Assembly: GCA_937942115.1 (NCBI GenBank)
Contig: CALDFY010000260.1
Location: forward strand, 1 to 5,320
Direction: 5' to 3'
Source: an uncultured Anaerolineae bacterium
GTDB taxonomy: Bacteria; Chloroflexota; Anaerolineae; B4-G1; DUEL01
Length of the DNA: 5,320 bases
Position numbers and translations under genes: made by a program. A model generated the notes under the pieces. The model made no database searches and was not told the origin of the DNA. It worked only from the letters and a program-made list of their open reading frames with translations. The first letter of the stretch is position 1; the number at the start of each line of letters is the position of its first letter. Shown here one piece after another: positions 1-4,971 of the stretch.

Positions 1-351
1 AACTTTCTCCCCTGGTTTAAGTTGCTTTTCCAGCGAAAACTTATATCTTTCGACCTGTTTCATCTCCTTTTCCGTTATTTCGGGCAAACACTTGAAATCC
101 GCAACAATAGCAATCCGAGAGTCCTTATCTGCTACCCAAACAACCAAATCTATTTTGTCCCAAGCATCTCTCACTATTATCCCCCTATAGGTCAAGGGTA
201 TCACTCTTTGTGTTTCAAAAACAATGCCAGCTTGACGTAACGCAATTTCCATAGCCTTTTCATATGTGGCTTCCTCATAACCTTCTCCAATCTCACTATA
301 AACATCTGCTGCACAATCTAACACTTTTTGAATAGCCTCCTCTACGTTCAT
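1..351 (-). CDS. GxxExxY family protein (PDDEXK_3-type nuclease fold), 3' part outside window
   Basis: Reading the minus strand from the ATG at 351 gives 117 uninterrupted codons to the window edge, so the C-terminus is missing. The start is well supported: AGGAGG at 363-358 lies 6 bases upstream. The protein opens MNVEEAIQKVLDCAADVYSE and has GYEEATY at residues 24-30, an exact GxxExxY match. Next comes the family-like strand pattern VFETQRVIPLTYRG (44-57), then KIDLVV with Asp68, and VADFKC with D85-F-K87. Asp68 plus the D-x-K lysine fit a PD-(D/E)xK-like active site, with D in place of the more common E. A helix (TEKEMKQVERYKFSLEK) follows, as in the family. Members are small proteins of poorly known cellular role; a nuclease activity is inferred from fold only. 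The gene is clearly AT-richer than hisS and nadK, and uses AT-ending codons, which suggests horizontal acquisition. It lies about 350 bases beyond the small RNA terminator, and no strong promoter is seen. Family call fairly sure, function unknown. Confidence 0.85.
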   Translation of the reverse strand, partial: MNVEEAIQKVLDCAADVYSEIGEGYEEATYEKAMEIALRQAGIVFETQRVIPLTYRGIIVRDAWDKIDLVVWVADKDSRIAIVADFKCLPEITEKEMKQVERYKFSLEKQLKPGEKV

Positions 352-439
352 TGTAATCCTCCTGTATCATAGATTTCGAGGGGGGTTGATACCCTTACAG
401 AGCCTTGACTCTTCGGGCCGCCTAACATAGGATTAGGTT

Positions 440-477
440 GACAGTCCCAGCATAACGGCTTATGTCTGGCAACTGTC
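440..477. other. Long interrupted hairpin in the leader region of the GxxExxY gene
   Basis: Three stacked inverted repeats are visible: GACAGT (440-445) with ACTGTC (472-477), CCAG (447-450) with CTGG (466-469), and CATAA (451-455) with TTATG (460-464). They close a CGGC loop. The 15 paired bases are broken only by a small internal loop and one bulged base. A second small inverted repeat, CCTAA/TTAGG (421-437), lies next to it. There is no T-tract, so it is not an obvious terminator. It could be a leader RNA structure, a remnant of a mobile element end, or a protein-binding site. The pairing is seen; the role is not known. Confidence 0.5.
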
Positions 478-554
478 CACCGAAACAGCAAGAATTTGAC
501 ATTTGCCGCAAACGCGCCAAAGTTATGACATCATCCATCTAAACAGCAAAATTC

Positions 555-654
555 TGGCTGGTGTACGGGGGCTGAGACAAAGGCAATAGTATCTCTCGCG
601 GCTGTTTCGCCCGATCTTCCGAAGAGAAGGAGAGGAATAAGGGAGCACCAGCCA
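555..654. other. 100-base region closed by a 9-bp inverted repeat, possible structured RNA
   Basis: TGGCTGGTG (555-563) is perfectly complementary to CACCAGCCA (646-654). Inside, CTCTC (593-597) can pair with GAGAG (630-634), and small hairpins are possible between them (around 600-610 and 614-624). The result resembles a branched RNA domain. No open frame here resembles a known protein. The strand is unknown: on the minus strand it would lie just past the small RNA terminator and upstream of the GxxExxY gene. I do not recognise any riboswitch or ribozyme core. Only the outer repeat is firm. Confidence 0.3.
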
Positions 655-700
655 TAAGGCCTCCCAAAGACAGGATAAGTGGAGGTAGCCGGATTAAAAC

Positions 701-750
701 AAAAAAGGAGACCTACTACCGGGATGTTCCCGGCACCTATAGGTCTCCTT
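701..750 (-). terminator. Intrinsic terminator ending the small RNA (and probably hisS-nadK)
   Basis: On the minus strand AAGGAGACCTA (750-740) pairs perfectly with TAGGTCTCCTT (715-705). An inner stem, CCGGGA/TCCCGG with an ACA loop, stacks above an internal loop. Six T residues (706-701) run from the last pairs into the tail. No other terminator is seen after the nadK stop, so read-through from nadK should also stop here. On the plus strand the hairpin is followed by only three T residues, so activity in that direction would be weak. Confidence 0.8.
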
Positions 751-881
751 TGCAACCACGGCGGGCGTGGGAATTGCTCCCCACACCGTATCGCCCACCC
801 GTCCCGGAGGGAGCACAGTGGGTCGGAGAACCGGATGTGGAGTTTTCCAGGTGCGCCGGATGGGACACCTGCTTGAGGTGT
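701..881 (-). ncRNA. Candidate structured small RNA downstream of nadK
   Basis: A consensus promoter at 913-886 predicts a start at A881 or A879, and a strong intrinsic terminator ends near 701, giving a transcript of about 180 bases. The RNA would begin with a hairpin, ACACCT (881-876) pairing with AGGTGT (870-865) around a CAAGC loop. In the middle, GTGGGGA and TTCCCAC (784-767) form a stem capped by a GCAA (GNRA) loop. This competes with a 7-bp pairing of TGCTCCC (815-809) with GGGAGCA (781-775). No reading frame from the predicted start looks like a real protein; the open frame at 894-694 would begin inside the promoter. I looked for hallmarks of RNase P RNA, tmRNA, SRP RNA and tRNA and found none. 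The size suits 6S RNA, but the ends do not pair as 6S ends do. Family unknown; the promoter-terminator pair is the main support. Confidence 0.6.
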
Positions 882-885
882 AACT

Positions 886-913
886 ATTATACATCCAAAT
901 CGGGATTTGTCAA
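886..913 (-). promoter_or_regulatory. Consensus sigma70-type promoter of the small RNA
   Basis: TTGACA (913-908) and TATAAT (891-886) both match the consensus exactly, with a 16-base spacer. The -35 box begins 15 bases past the nadK stop codon at 930-928. No protein gene starts downstream, so the promoter most simply drives the small RNA at 881-701. Confidence 0.8.
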
Positions 914-927
914 GGGGGTCGCGCCAT

Positions 928-1776
928 CTATCGCCGGGGCACCAGGCGGGCCATCAGCGTCCGGTAGAAGTAGTCCCGCTCCCGCACCCGGGCAAAGCGG
1001 GCCACGCGCGGACTGGCCTCTACCTCCACCGCCTCCCCCGGCGCCAGTTCCGCCACCACTTCCCCGTCCACAATCAGGGAAGCCGGGGAGTGGCCCCGGA
1101 CGACCACCCGTACCCGAACCCCCTCCGCCAGCACCACCGCCCGGTCCAGGCTGAGATGGGGGGCAACAGGCACCAGAAGGATGTTCCGCTGCTGCGGGGG
1201 CATAATCGGCCCGCCCGCTGCCAGCGCGTAGGCCGTGCTCCCGGTGGGCGTGGCGACAATCAGCGCATCCGCCACGTAGGTGGTGAGCAGGTCGCCGTCC
1301 ACCCGGGCCTCCAGGTGGACCACCCGCCCCAGCGCGCCCGGCCCCACCACCACGTCGTTCAGGGCATCCCGCGCGGGCAGGTCTCCGACCCCGACGGTCG
1401 CCTGGAGCATCATCCGCTCCTCCACCCAGTACTCCCCCCGCCAGACGCGCCCCAGTACCTCCTCCCATCCGTCCGGCTCCGCCTCGGTGAGGAAGCCCAT
1501 CCGTCCCAGGTTGACCCCCAGGATCAGCGTGGGATGCCCGGCGGTGTGACGCGCGGCCCGCAGGATGGAGCCATCCCCCCCCAGCGTGACCAGCAGGTCG
1601 GTGTCCGATAAGTCTGGGAGGACGGCGTCTTCATCCAGGGAATCGGTCTCCCAGACCCGGACTCCCCGTTCCCGCAGCCAGTGGGCGATTTCCCGGGCCA
1701 GTGGGGGGGCCGCCGGAAGGCGCGGGTGGATGAAAATGCCAACGGTGCTCAGGCGCCGACCCGTTGCCGCAGCCAC
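928..1776 (-). CDS. nadK: NAD kinase (ATP-NAD kinase)
   Basis: Cytoplasmic enzyme that phosphorylates NAD to NADP, the only de novo route to NADP. The 282-residue length is normal for bacteria. Family motifs appear in order: an N-terminal Rossmann-like start (VGIFIHPRLP, 12-21), the nucleotide-binding GGDGS (66-70), LGVNLGRMGFL (86-96), NDVVV (140-144), and DALIVATPTGSTAYALAAGG (170-189), whose PTGSTAY is diagnostic. The C-terminal beta-rich domain, including LIVDGE (234-239), is complete. The start is a GTG at 1776, supported by GGAGG at 1791-1787 with a 10-base spacer. It lies inside hisS, overlapping its end by 28 bases, so translation is probably coupled. No ATG lies near the expected N-terminus. 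nadK has no visible promoter of its own and is presumably transcribed with hisS. Its TAG stop is followed almost at once by the small RNA promoter. Identification is secure. Confidence 0.97.
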   Translation of the reverse strand: MAAATGRRLSTVGIFIHPRLPAAPPLAREIAHWLRERGVRVWETDSLDEDAVLPDLSDTDLLVTLGGDGSILRAARHTAGHPTLILGVNLGRMGFLTEAEPDGWEEVLGRVWRGEYWVEERMMLQATVGVGDLPARDALNDVVVGPGALGRVVHLEARVDGDLLTTYVADALIVATPTGSTAYALAAGGPIMPPQQRNILLVPVAPHLSLDRAVVLAEGVRVRVVVRGHSPASLIVDGEVVAELAPGEAVEVEASPRVARFARVRERDYFYRTLMARLVPRR

Positions 1777-3017
1777 GGGACCAGTTCCTCCATGGGGATT
1801 TCCGCCTGCTCGCTGGCGGCCATATCCCGCACCGCCGCCGCCCCCCGGGCCAGTTCGTCCTCGCCCAGGATGACGACGTAGCGGGCGCCCCGCTTATCCG
1901 CCTCCCGCATCTGGCTCTTCAGCCCCCGGTCGCCGAAGGCGGTCCACACGGCCACGCCGGCCCGGCGGAGTTCGTCCGCCAGGCGGACCGCCTCCCGACG
2001 GGCCCGGTCTCCCAGATGGGCCAGGAAGACGGCGGGAGCGGGCAGGGGCGGGACCTCCAGTTCCTGGGCCTTCATCACCATGATGATGCGTTCTATCCCG
2101 GCGGCCACACCCACGCCGGGGGTCGGGGGGCCGCCCAGCGCCTCGGCCAGGCCGTCGTAGCGGCCCCCGCCGCAGACCGCCGCCTGCGCGCCGATGCCCG
2201 CCGCCCAGACTTCAAAGACCGTCTTGGTGTAGTAATCCAGGCCCCGCACCAGCCGGTGGTTCAGCGTGTACGGCCGCCCCAGCAGGTCCAGGTACCCCCG
2301 CAGTCGGGCAAAGTGGTCGGCGCACTCGTCGCAGAGGTGGTCGGTGATGGGCGGCGCCGCCGCGATGACCGGCTGGCACACGTCCGCCTTACAGTCCAGC
2401 ACCCGCAGGGGATTGCGCGCCAGCCTCCGGCGACAGTCCTCGCAGATTTCGCCGATGTGCTTCTCGTAATATTCTTTCAGGACCTGGACGTATCCGGGGC
2501 GGCATCGGGGACAGCCGGTGGAGTTGAGTTGAAAGGAGAGGTCGCGAAAGCCCAAGCCAGCGTAGAGGTCCCAGATGAGGAGCATCACCTCCAGGTCGGC
2601 AAGAGGGTCCATCTCGCCGAGAATCTCCATGTTGAACTGGTGGAACTGACGGAAGCGCCCGGCCTGGGGGCGGTCGTACCGGAAGACGGGGCCGACGGAG
2701 TAGAGTTTGACCGGCTGGGGACGCACGTGCATCCCGTTCTCAATGTAGGCGCGGACGACGCCGGCGGTGAACTCCGGCCGGAGGGTCAGCGACTCCCCGC
2801 CCTTGTCGGTGAAGGTGTACATTTCCTTCTCCACCACGTCGGTGGTGGCGCCGATGCCCCGGGCGAAGAGTTCGGTGGCCTCAAAGATGGGGACGTCTAT
2901 GCGCTCAAAGCCGGCCCGCCGGGCCAGCCGCACCGCGAATTCGGTGACGTACTCCCAGTACGGTTGTTCCTCCGGCAGGATGTCGTGGGTTCCGGTGGGG
3001 CGCTGAAATCGCGGCAT
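1749..3017 (-). CDS. hisS: Histidyl-tRNA synthetase (class II aminoacyl-tRNA synthetase)
   Basis: Cytoplasmic enzyme that charges tRNA-His with histidine using ATP; normally a homodimer. The 422-residue length is typical. Seen in order: N-terminal RPTGTHDILPEE (6-17), motif 2 with VGPVFRYDRPQAGRFRQFHQ (108-127), the Cys-rich insertion found in many bacterial HisRS (GCPRC, ICEDC, LDCKADVC, LCDEC, 168-232), the histidine-binding LVRGLDYYT (256-264), GGGRYDGL (283-290), motif 3 GVGVAAGIER (301-310), and a C-terminal anticodon-binding domain (about 328-422). Two adjacent ATGs (3020 and 3017) follow AGGAGG at 3028-3023; the second has the better 5-base spacing. The frame stays open to 3110, but that extension translates the heptamer array and resembles no HisRS N-terminus. 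The predicted promoter is at 3172-3144. nadK overlaps the 3' end. No T-box leader is seen. Identification is secure; the choice between the two ATGs is less so. Confidence 0.98.
   Translation of the reverse strand: MPRFQRPTGTHDILPEEQPYWEYVTEFAVRLARRAGFERIDVPIFEATELFARGIGATTDVVEKEMYTFTDKGGESLTLRPEFTAGVVRAYIENGMHVRPQPVKLYSVGPVFRYDRPQAGRFRQFHQFNMEILGEMDPLADLEVMLLIWDLYAGLGFRDLSFQLNSTGCPRCRPGYVQVLKEYYEKHIGEICEDCRRRLARNPLRVLDCKADVCQPVIAAAPPITDHLCDECADHFARLRGYLDLLGRPYTLNHRLVRGLDYYTKTVFEVWAAGIGAQAAVCGGGRYDGLAEALGGPPTPGVGVAAGIERIIMVMKAQELEVPPLPAPAVFLAHLGDRARREAVRLADELRRAGVAVWTAFGDRGLKSQMREADKRGARYVVILGEDELARGAAAVRDMAASEQAEIPMEELVPWLRQRVGA
1787..1791 (-). promoter_or_regulatory. Ribosome binding site deciding the GTG start of nadK
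   Basis: GGAGG lies within the last codons of hisS, 10 bases before the GTG at 1776. This supports the non-ATG start and the 28-base overlap. Confidence 0.65.
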
Positions 3018-3022
3018 CATCT

Positions 3023-3028
3023 CCTCCT
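3023..3028 (-). promoter_or_regulatory. Ribosome binding site of hisS
   Basis: A perfect AGGAGG lies directly before the tandem ATGATG, 2 bases from the first ATG and 5 from the second. It rules against the upstream in-frame start at 3110. Confidence 0.85.
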
Positions 3029-3033
3029 GACTG

Positions 3034-3138
3034 TTGACCACAGACCATTGACCACAGACCACTGACCATTGACCCCTGTCGTCCGTAGTCCGTCGTCCGT
3101 GGTCTATCATCTGCGGTCTGCGGTCTGTCGTCCGTCGT
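3034..3138. repeat. Degenerate 7-base tandem repeat array, 15 units in phase
   Basis: On the plus strand the sequence divides without a break into 15 heptamers. The left half is TTGACCA, CAGACCA, TTGACCA, CAGACCA, CTGACCA, TTGACCC. The right half is CTGTCGT, CCGTAGT, CCGTCGT, CCGTGGT, CTATCAT, CTGCGGT, CTGCGGT, CTGTCGT, CCGTCGT. The phase never slips although the bases diverge, so the array evolved in 7-base steps. It fills the space between the predicted hisS transcription start (about 3137) and its ribosome binding site. AGACCAC (3056-3062) and GTGGTCT (3099-3105) are inverted and could form a leader hairpin. It resembles the heptanucleotide STRR repeats known from cyanobacteria in type, though not in sequence. 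Confidence 0.9.
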
Positions 3139-3143
3139 CCAGA

Positions 3144-3172
3144 ATTATACCCCGTTTCCGGAAATTGGCGAA
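3144..3172 (-). promoter_or_regulatory. Predicted hisS-nadK promoter
   Basis: A perfect TATAAT (3149-3144) has a weak -35 candidate TTCGCC (3172-3167) 17 bases upstream. Transcription would start near 3137, at the edge of the heptamer array, leaving a leader of about 120 bases before hisS. The -10 box is clear; the -35 box is poor. Confidence 0.6.
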
Positions 3173-3238
3173 AAGTGGGGTCTGAGGTTCGGACGCTATC
3201 TGAGCATCAGGCCGGCGGGGATTCCTCACTCCTCCTCC

Positions 3239-3286
3239 GGCCCTTCGGGCCACCCCCTCCCTGAAGTTTGGCCTTTTCAGGGTGGG
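3239..3286. repeat. C-rich hairpin repeat in the hisS-MFS spacer
   Basis: Two adjacent hairpins are visible: GGCCC/GGGCC with a TTC loop (3239-3251) and CCCTGAA/TTCAGGG (3259-3265 with 3276-3282), extended by CACCCCC/GTGGG flanks. The C-rich CCTCACTCC-type lead-in resembles the repeat copies at 3456-3504 and 5071-5107, so this is probably a member of the same dispersed family. Confidence 0.5.
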
Positions 3287-3307
3287 CTGTTAGAAAATCG
3301 CCAAAAA

Positions 3308-3448
3308 TGGCCTTCTGCCCGGCCAAAAGAACAAAAAGAAAATATTTTTCACTGCGGCGGCGAAGCCGCCGCAGTGAAAAACAATCTTTCTTTTATACTT
3401 TGGAAGCAGCCGGAGGCCCATGCAGGAAGACTTTGGGCAGAAAGGCCA
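3308..3448. repeat. MITE-like palindromic element with outer inverted repeats
   Basis: TGGCCTTCTGCCC (3308-3320) is inverted at 3435-3448 with one inserted base (GGGCAGAAAGGCCA). Between them lies a perfect 17-bp palindrome (3345-3381), flanked on both sides by A/T-rich arms that mirror each other imperfectly. The 141-base element has no coding capacity. The nested symmetry resembles a miniature inverted-repeat element, but I cannot test whether other copies exist and no target-site duplication was established. Confidence 0.5.
3345..3381. terminator. Perfect 17-bp hairpin, possible terminator for the MFS gene
   Basis: The arm at 3345-3361 (TTTTTCACTGCGGCGGC) is exactly complementary to 3365-3381, with a 3-base GAA loop. 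On the minus strand the stem is followed by ATATTTTCTTTTTG, a broken T-rich tail; on the plus strand by CAATCTTTCTTTTA. It could stop transcription from the MFS gene, about 230 bases past its stop. The tails are imperfect, and the hairpin could instead be only the core of the surrounding repeat element. Confidence 0.5.
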
Positions 3449-3455
3449 AAATTGA

Positions 3456-3504
3456 GGGTCGGGGGTGAGGTGAAGGGCCGGGGGAGGGGTGAGGAGTGCA
3501 GGCC
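3456..3504. repeat. C-rich direct repeat, copy A
   Basis: This 49-base G-rich (plus strand) segment closely matches 3618-3666. Both share the order GGGnCGGGGGTGAGGTG, then GGGGG, then GGGGTGAGGAGT, then GGCC, with a few substitutions and small indels. The DNA between the copies (3505-3617) holds further short hairpins, for example CCTGG/CCAGG around 3529-3551, and no gene. Confidence 0.7.
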
Positions 3505-3601
3505 GACCTGGTTGCGAACGAAGGGAAGGGACCTGGCCGAAGGCCCAGGGTGGCTGACTTCCGTCGGCTTCCGGAGCGCAACCGAACCTGCGCAGCGCCA
3601 A

Positions 3602-3615
3602 AAGTTAACGCTTAT
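3602..3615 (-). repeat. 14-base repeat ATAAGCGTTAACTT, copy 1 (contains the MFS stop)
   Basis: On the minus strand ATAAGCGTTAACTT follows a C-rich tract. The same 14 bases follow a C-rich tract on the plus strand at 5185-5198. The TAA inside this copy is the MFS stop codon. Confidence 0.75.
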
Positions 3616-4859
3616 AGGGGCCGGGGGTGAGGTGCAGGCGGCGGGGGTGGGGTGAGGAGTCGGGCCGCCAGCAGGCCAGCCAGGGCGAAAAGGGCCGCGG
3701 CGCCCAGGAAGGGCAGGCGCAGCCCGCCGATCAGGGCCAGCGCCGTGCTGAGCATCGGCCCGACAGCGTTGGCGGCGGAGACAACGGTGGACTCCACGCC
3801 GTAGACGGTGCCCTGCCTTCCGGCCGGGGCCAGGGTCGCCAGCGTCGCGCTGAGCGCGGTGATGGTGCCGCCCATCACGAACCCGGAGCCGGCCTGCAGC
3901 AGGGTCAGCGCAGAGATGTCCCGGACGAAGTACTGGGGGATGTGAAGGGCCGCCGAGCCCAGCGCGCAGAGCAGAAGCACCCGCCGCTCCCCCCAGCGGT
4001 CGCTCAGGCGGCCCAGGAGGACAGCCCCACTGGCGCCGGCCGCCGAATTGACTCCCTGGACCAGCCCGGATAGCGTCGCCGCCGCTCCGGCGGGGGCCAG
4101 CGACTGGACGACCAACGGCATCATCGGCGAGAGGGCCCGGGCGGCCAGCCGCATCGTAAACCGGACGCTGAGGACGCTGACCAGGGGCAGGGAGGAGAAG
4201 ACGATACGCAGGTTGTCCCAGAGGGCTATCCCCGCCGATTTCCCGCTCCGGGGAGGGGGCGAGAAGTCCTCGTGGACCCGAAAGGCCACCATCAGCCCGC
4301 CGGTCAGCAGCAGCCCGCTGGTGGTCAGAAAGGTGGCGTGGAAGCCCCACCGGTCGGCGATGAAGCCGCCCAGCAGGGGGCCGATGGAACTGCCCAGGTA
4401 GATGGCCATCTGCAGGAGTCCCATCGCGTAGCCGACCCGCTCCCGGGGGGCGGTGCTGGCTACCAGCGTGTTCGCCGCCGCCACGGTGCCCGTCAGCATC
4501 CCCTGGAAGGCCCGCAGCAGGGCCAGTTGGGGGGCGCTCCGGGCCAGGGTCATCAGCCCGATCACCAGCGCCCCACCGAACATCGCCCGCTCCACCATCG
4601 GTTTCCGCCCGTACCGGTCTGCCAGCGAGCCCCAGATGGGCGCCATCACTGCCATCGTGACGGCGTGGGCGGAGAAAATCATCCCCGACCAGAACTTCAC
4701 CGCGTCCGGCGAGGTGACCCCCAGTTCCTGGACGTAGAAGGGGAGGATGGGGAGGACGGACGAGAAGCCAACGATGGACGCGAATTCGGCGAACCAGATG
4801 ACCCAGAGCGTTTGTCGCCAGGAGGATGAAGGGTTGGAGCACACGGTCCGCTGGAACAT
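3612..4859 (-). CDS. MFS multidrug efflux transporter, MdtG-like (DHA1 type)
   Basis: Inner-membrane, proton-coupled drug or solute antiporter by family; the substrate cannot be read from sequence. From the ATG at 4859 it has 415 residues, normal for 12-helix DHA1 pumps. Seen: a first hydrophobic helix with FSSVLPILPFYVQELGV (about 32-48), the canonical MFS motif A GSLADRYGRK (77-86), LLRAFQG (114-120), a TM5 motif C-like GSSIGPLLGGFIADRWG (156-172), a charged central loop (about 195-215), and the second-half motif A echo GRLSDRWGER (283-292). The order LPFYVQEL, WSG, WGSLADRYGRK resembles MdtG/YfnC proteins. The in-frame ATG at 4913 lies upstream of the promoter at 4897-4870, so 4859 is the likelier start, and the mRNA would have almost no leader. 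The C-terminal tail TPPPPPAPHPRPL is encoded by repeat DNA. hisS follows after 594 bases and is separately promoted. Confidence 0.92.
   Translation of the reverse strand: MFQRTVCSNPSSSWRQTLWVIWFAEFASIVGFSSVLPILPFYVQELGVTSPDAVKFWSGMIFSAHAVTMAVMAPIWGSLADRYGRKPMVERAMFGGALVIGLMTLARSAPQLALLRAFQGMLTGTVAAANTLVASTAPRERVGYAMGLLQMAIYLGSSIGPLLGGFIADRWGFHATFLTTSGLLLTGGLMVAFRVHEDFSPPPRSGKSAGIALWDNLRIVFSSLPLVSVLSVRFTMRLAARALSPMMPLVVQSLAPAGAAATLSGLVQGVNSAAGASGAVLLGRLSDRWGERRVLLLCALGSAALHIPQYFVRDISALTLLQAGSGFVMGGTITALSATLATLAPAGRQGTVYGVESTVVSAANAVGPMLSTALALIGGLRLPFLGAAALFALAGLLAARLLTPPPPPAPHPRPL
3618..3666. repeat. C-rich direct repeat, copy B, encoding the MFS C-terminus
   Basis: Second copy of the repeat at 3456-3504. 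It lies inside the end of the MFS reading frame and encodes its last residues, rich in proline (TPPPPPAPHPRPL). Confidence 0.7.
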
Positions 4860-4869
4860 CGCAGGGGGG

Positions 4870-4897
4870 ATTATATTCCCTTTTGGCCGATGGTCAA
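4870..4897 (-). promoter_or_regulatory. Strong promoter of the MFS gene, giving a leaderless or nearly leaderless mRNA
   Basis: TTGACC (4897-4892) and a perfect TATAAT (4875-4870) are 16 bases apart. The start codon at 4859 begins only 10 bases after the -10 box, so the mRNA should start 0-4 bases before the ATG. No Shine-Dalgarno could fit. Confidence 0.75.
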
Positions 4898-4912
4898 CTT
4901 CTCCTGCGTCCA

Positions 4913-4942
4913 TTGGTCAATTCAACCCCTATGTGGTAAAAT
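4913..4942 (+). promoter_or_regulatory. Divergent plus-strand promoter-like sequence
   Basis: TAAAAT (4937-4942) is preceded by TGG, forming an extended -10, with a partial -35 TTGGTC (4913-4918) 18 bases upstream. Transcription would start near 4949, toward the right edge. Its upstream part neighbours the MFS promoter, so the two would be divergent. Confidence 0.35.
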
Positions 4943-4971
4943 AGAGAGCAGTCTGTAGAAATTCCCCCTAT

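Noticed and set aside
420..477. Integron attC site, suggested by GCCTAAC at 420-426 and the adjacent hairpin
   Set aside because: No matching GTTRGGC-type partner lies on the other side, and the hairpin does not show the paired R and L boxes.
531..755. 74-codon minus-strand frame
   Set aside because: It would start inside the terminator hairpin of the small RNA, has no ribosome site I can support and shows no protein-like features.
701..881. 6S RNA, RNase P RNA, tmRNA or SRP RNA
   Set aside because: No family core motifs are visible, and the ends fold into separate hairpins instead of pairing with each other.
1764..3065. 433-codon plus-strand open frame opposite hisS
   Set aside because: Antisense shadow in GC-rich DNA; hisS on the other strand has every family motif, and this frame also crosses the heptamer array.
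3018..3110. Longer hisS start with 31 extra residues
   Set aside because: The extension is translated heptamer repeat (GQWSVV repeated), and a perfect ribosome site lies directly before ATGATG at 3020-3015.
3034..3138. CRISPR array
   Set aside because: Units are 7 bases with no spacers; it is a degenerate tandem repeat.
3018..3143. T-box leader for hisS
   Set aside because: No T-box core sequence or antiterminator is present; the leader is the heptamer array.
3349..4842. 497-codon minus-strand open frame, longer than the transporter it overlaps
   Set aside because: It is a shifted frame of the MFS gene. Its product is Arg/Gly/Pro-rich with no domain and runs on through the spacer hairpin and repeats, while the other frame has full MFS motifs.
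4860..4913. Longer MFS start at ATG 4913
   Set aside because: It lies upstream of the promoter, has no Shine-Dalgarno, and the extra residues do not resemble a transporter N-terminus.
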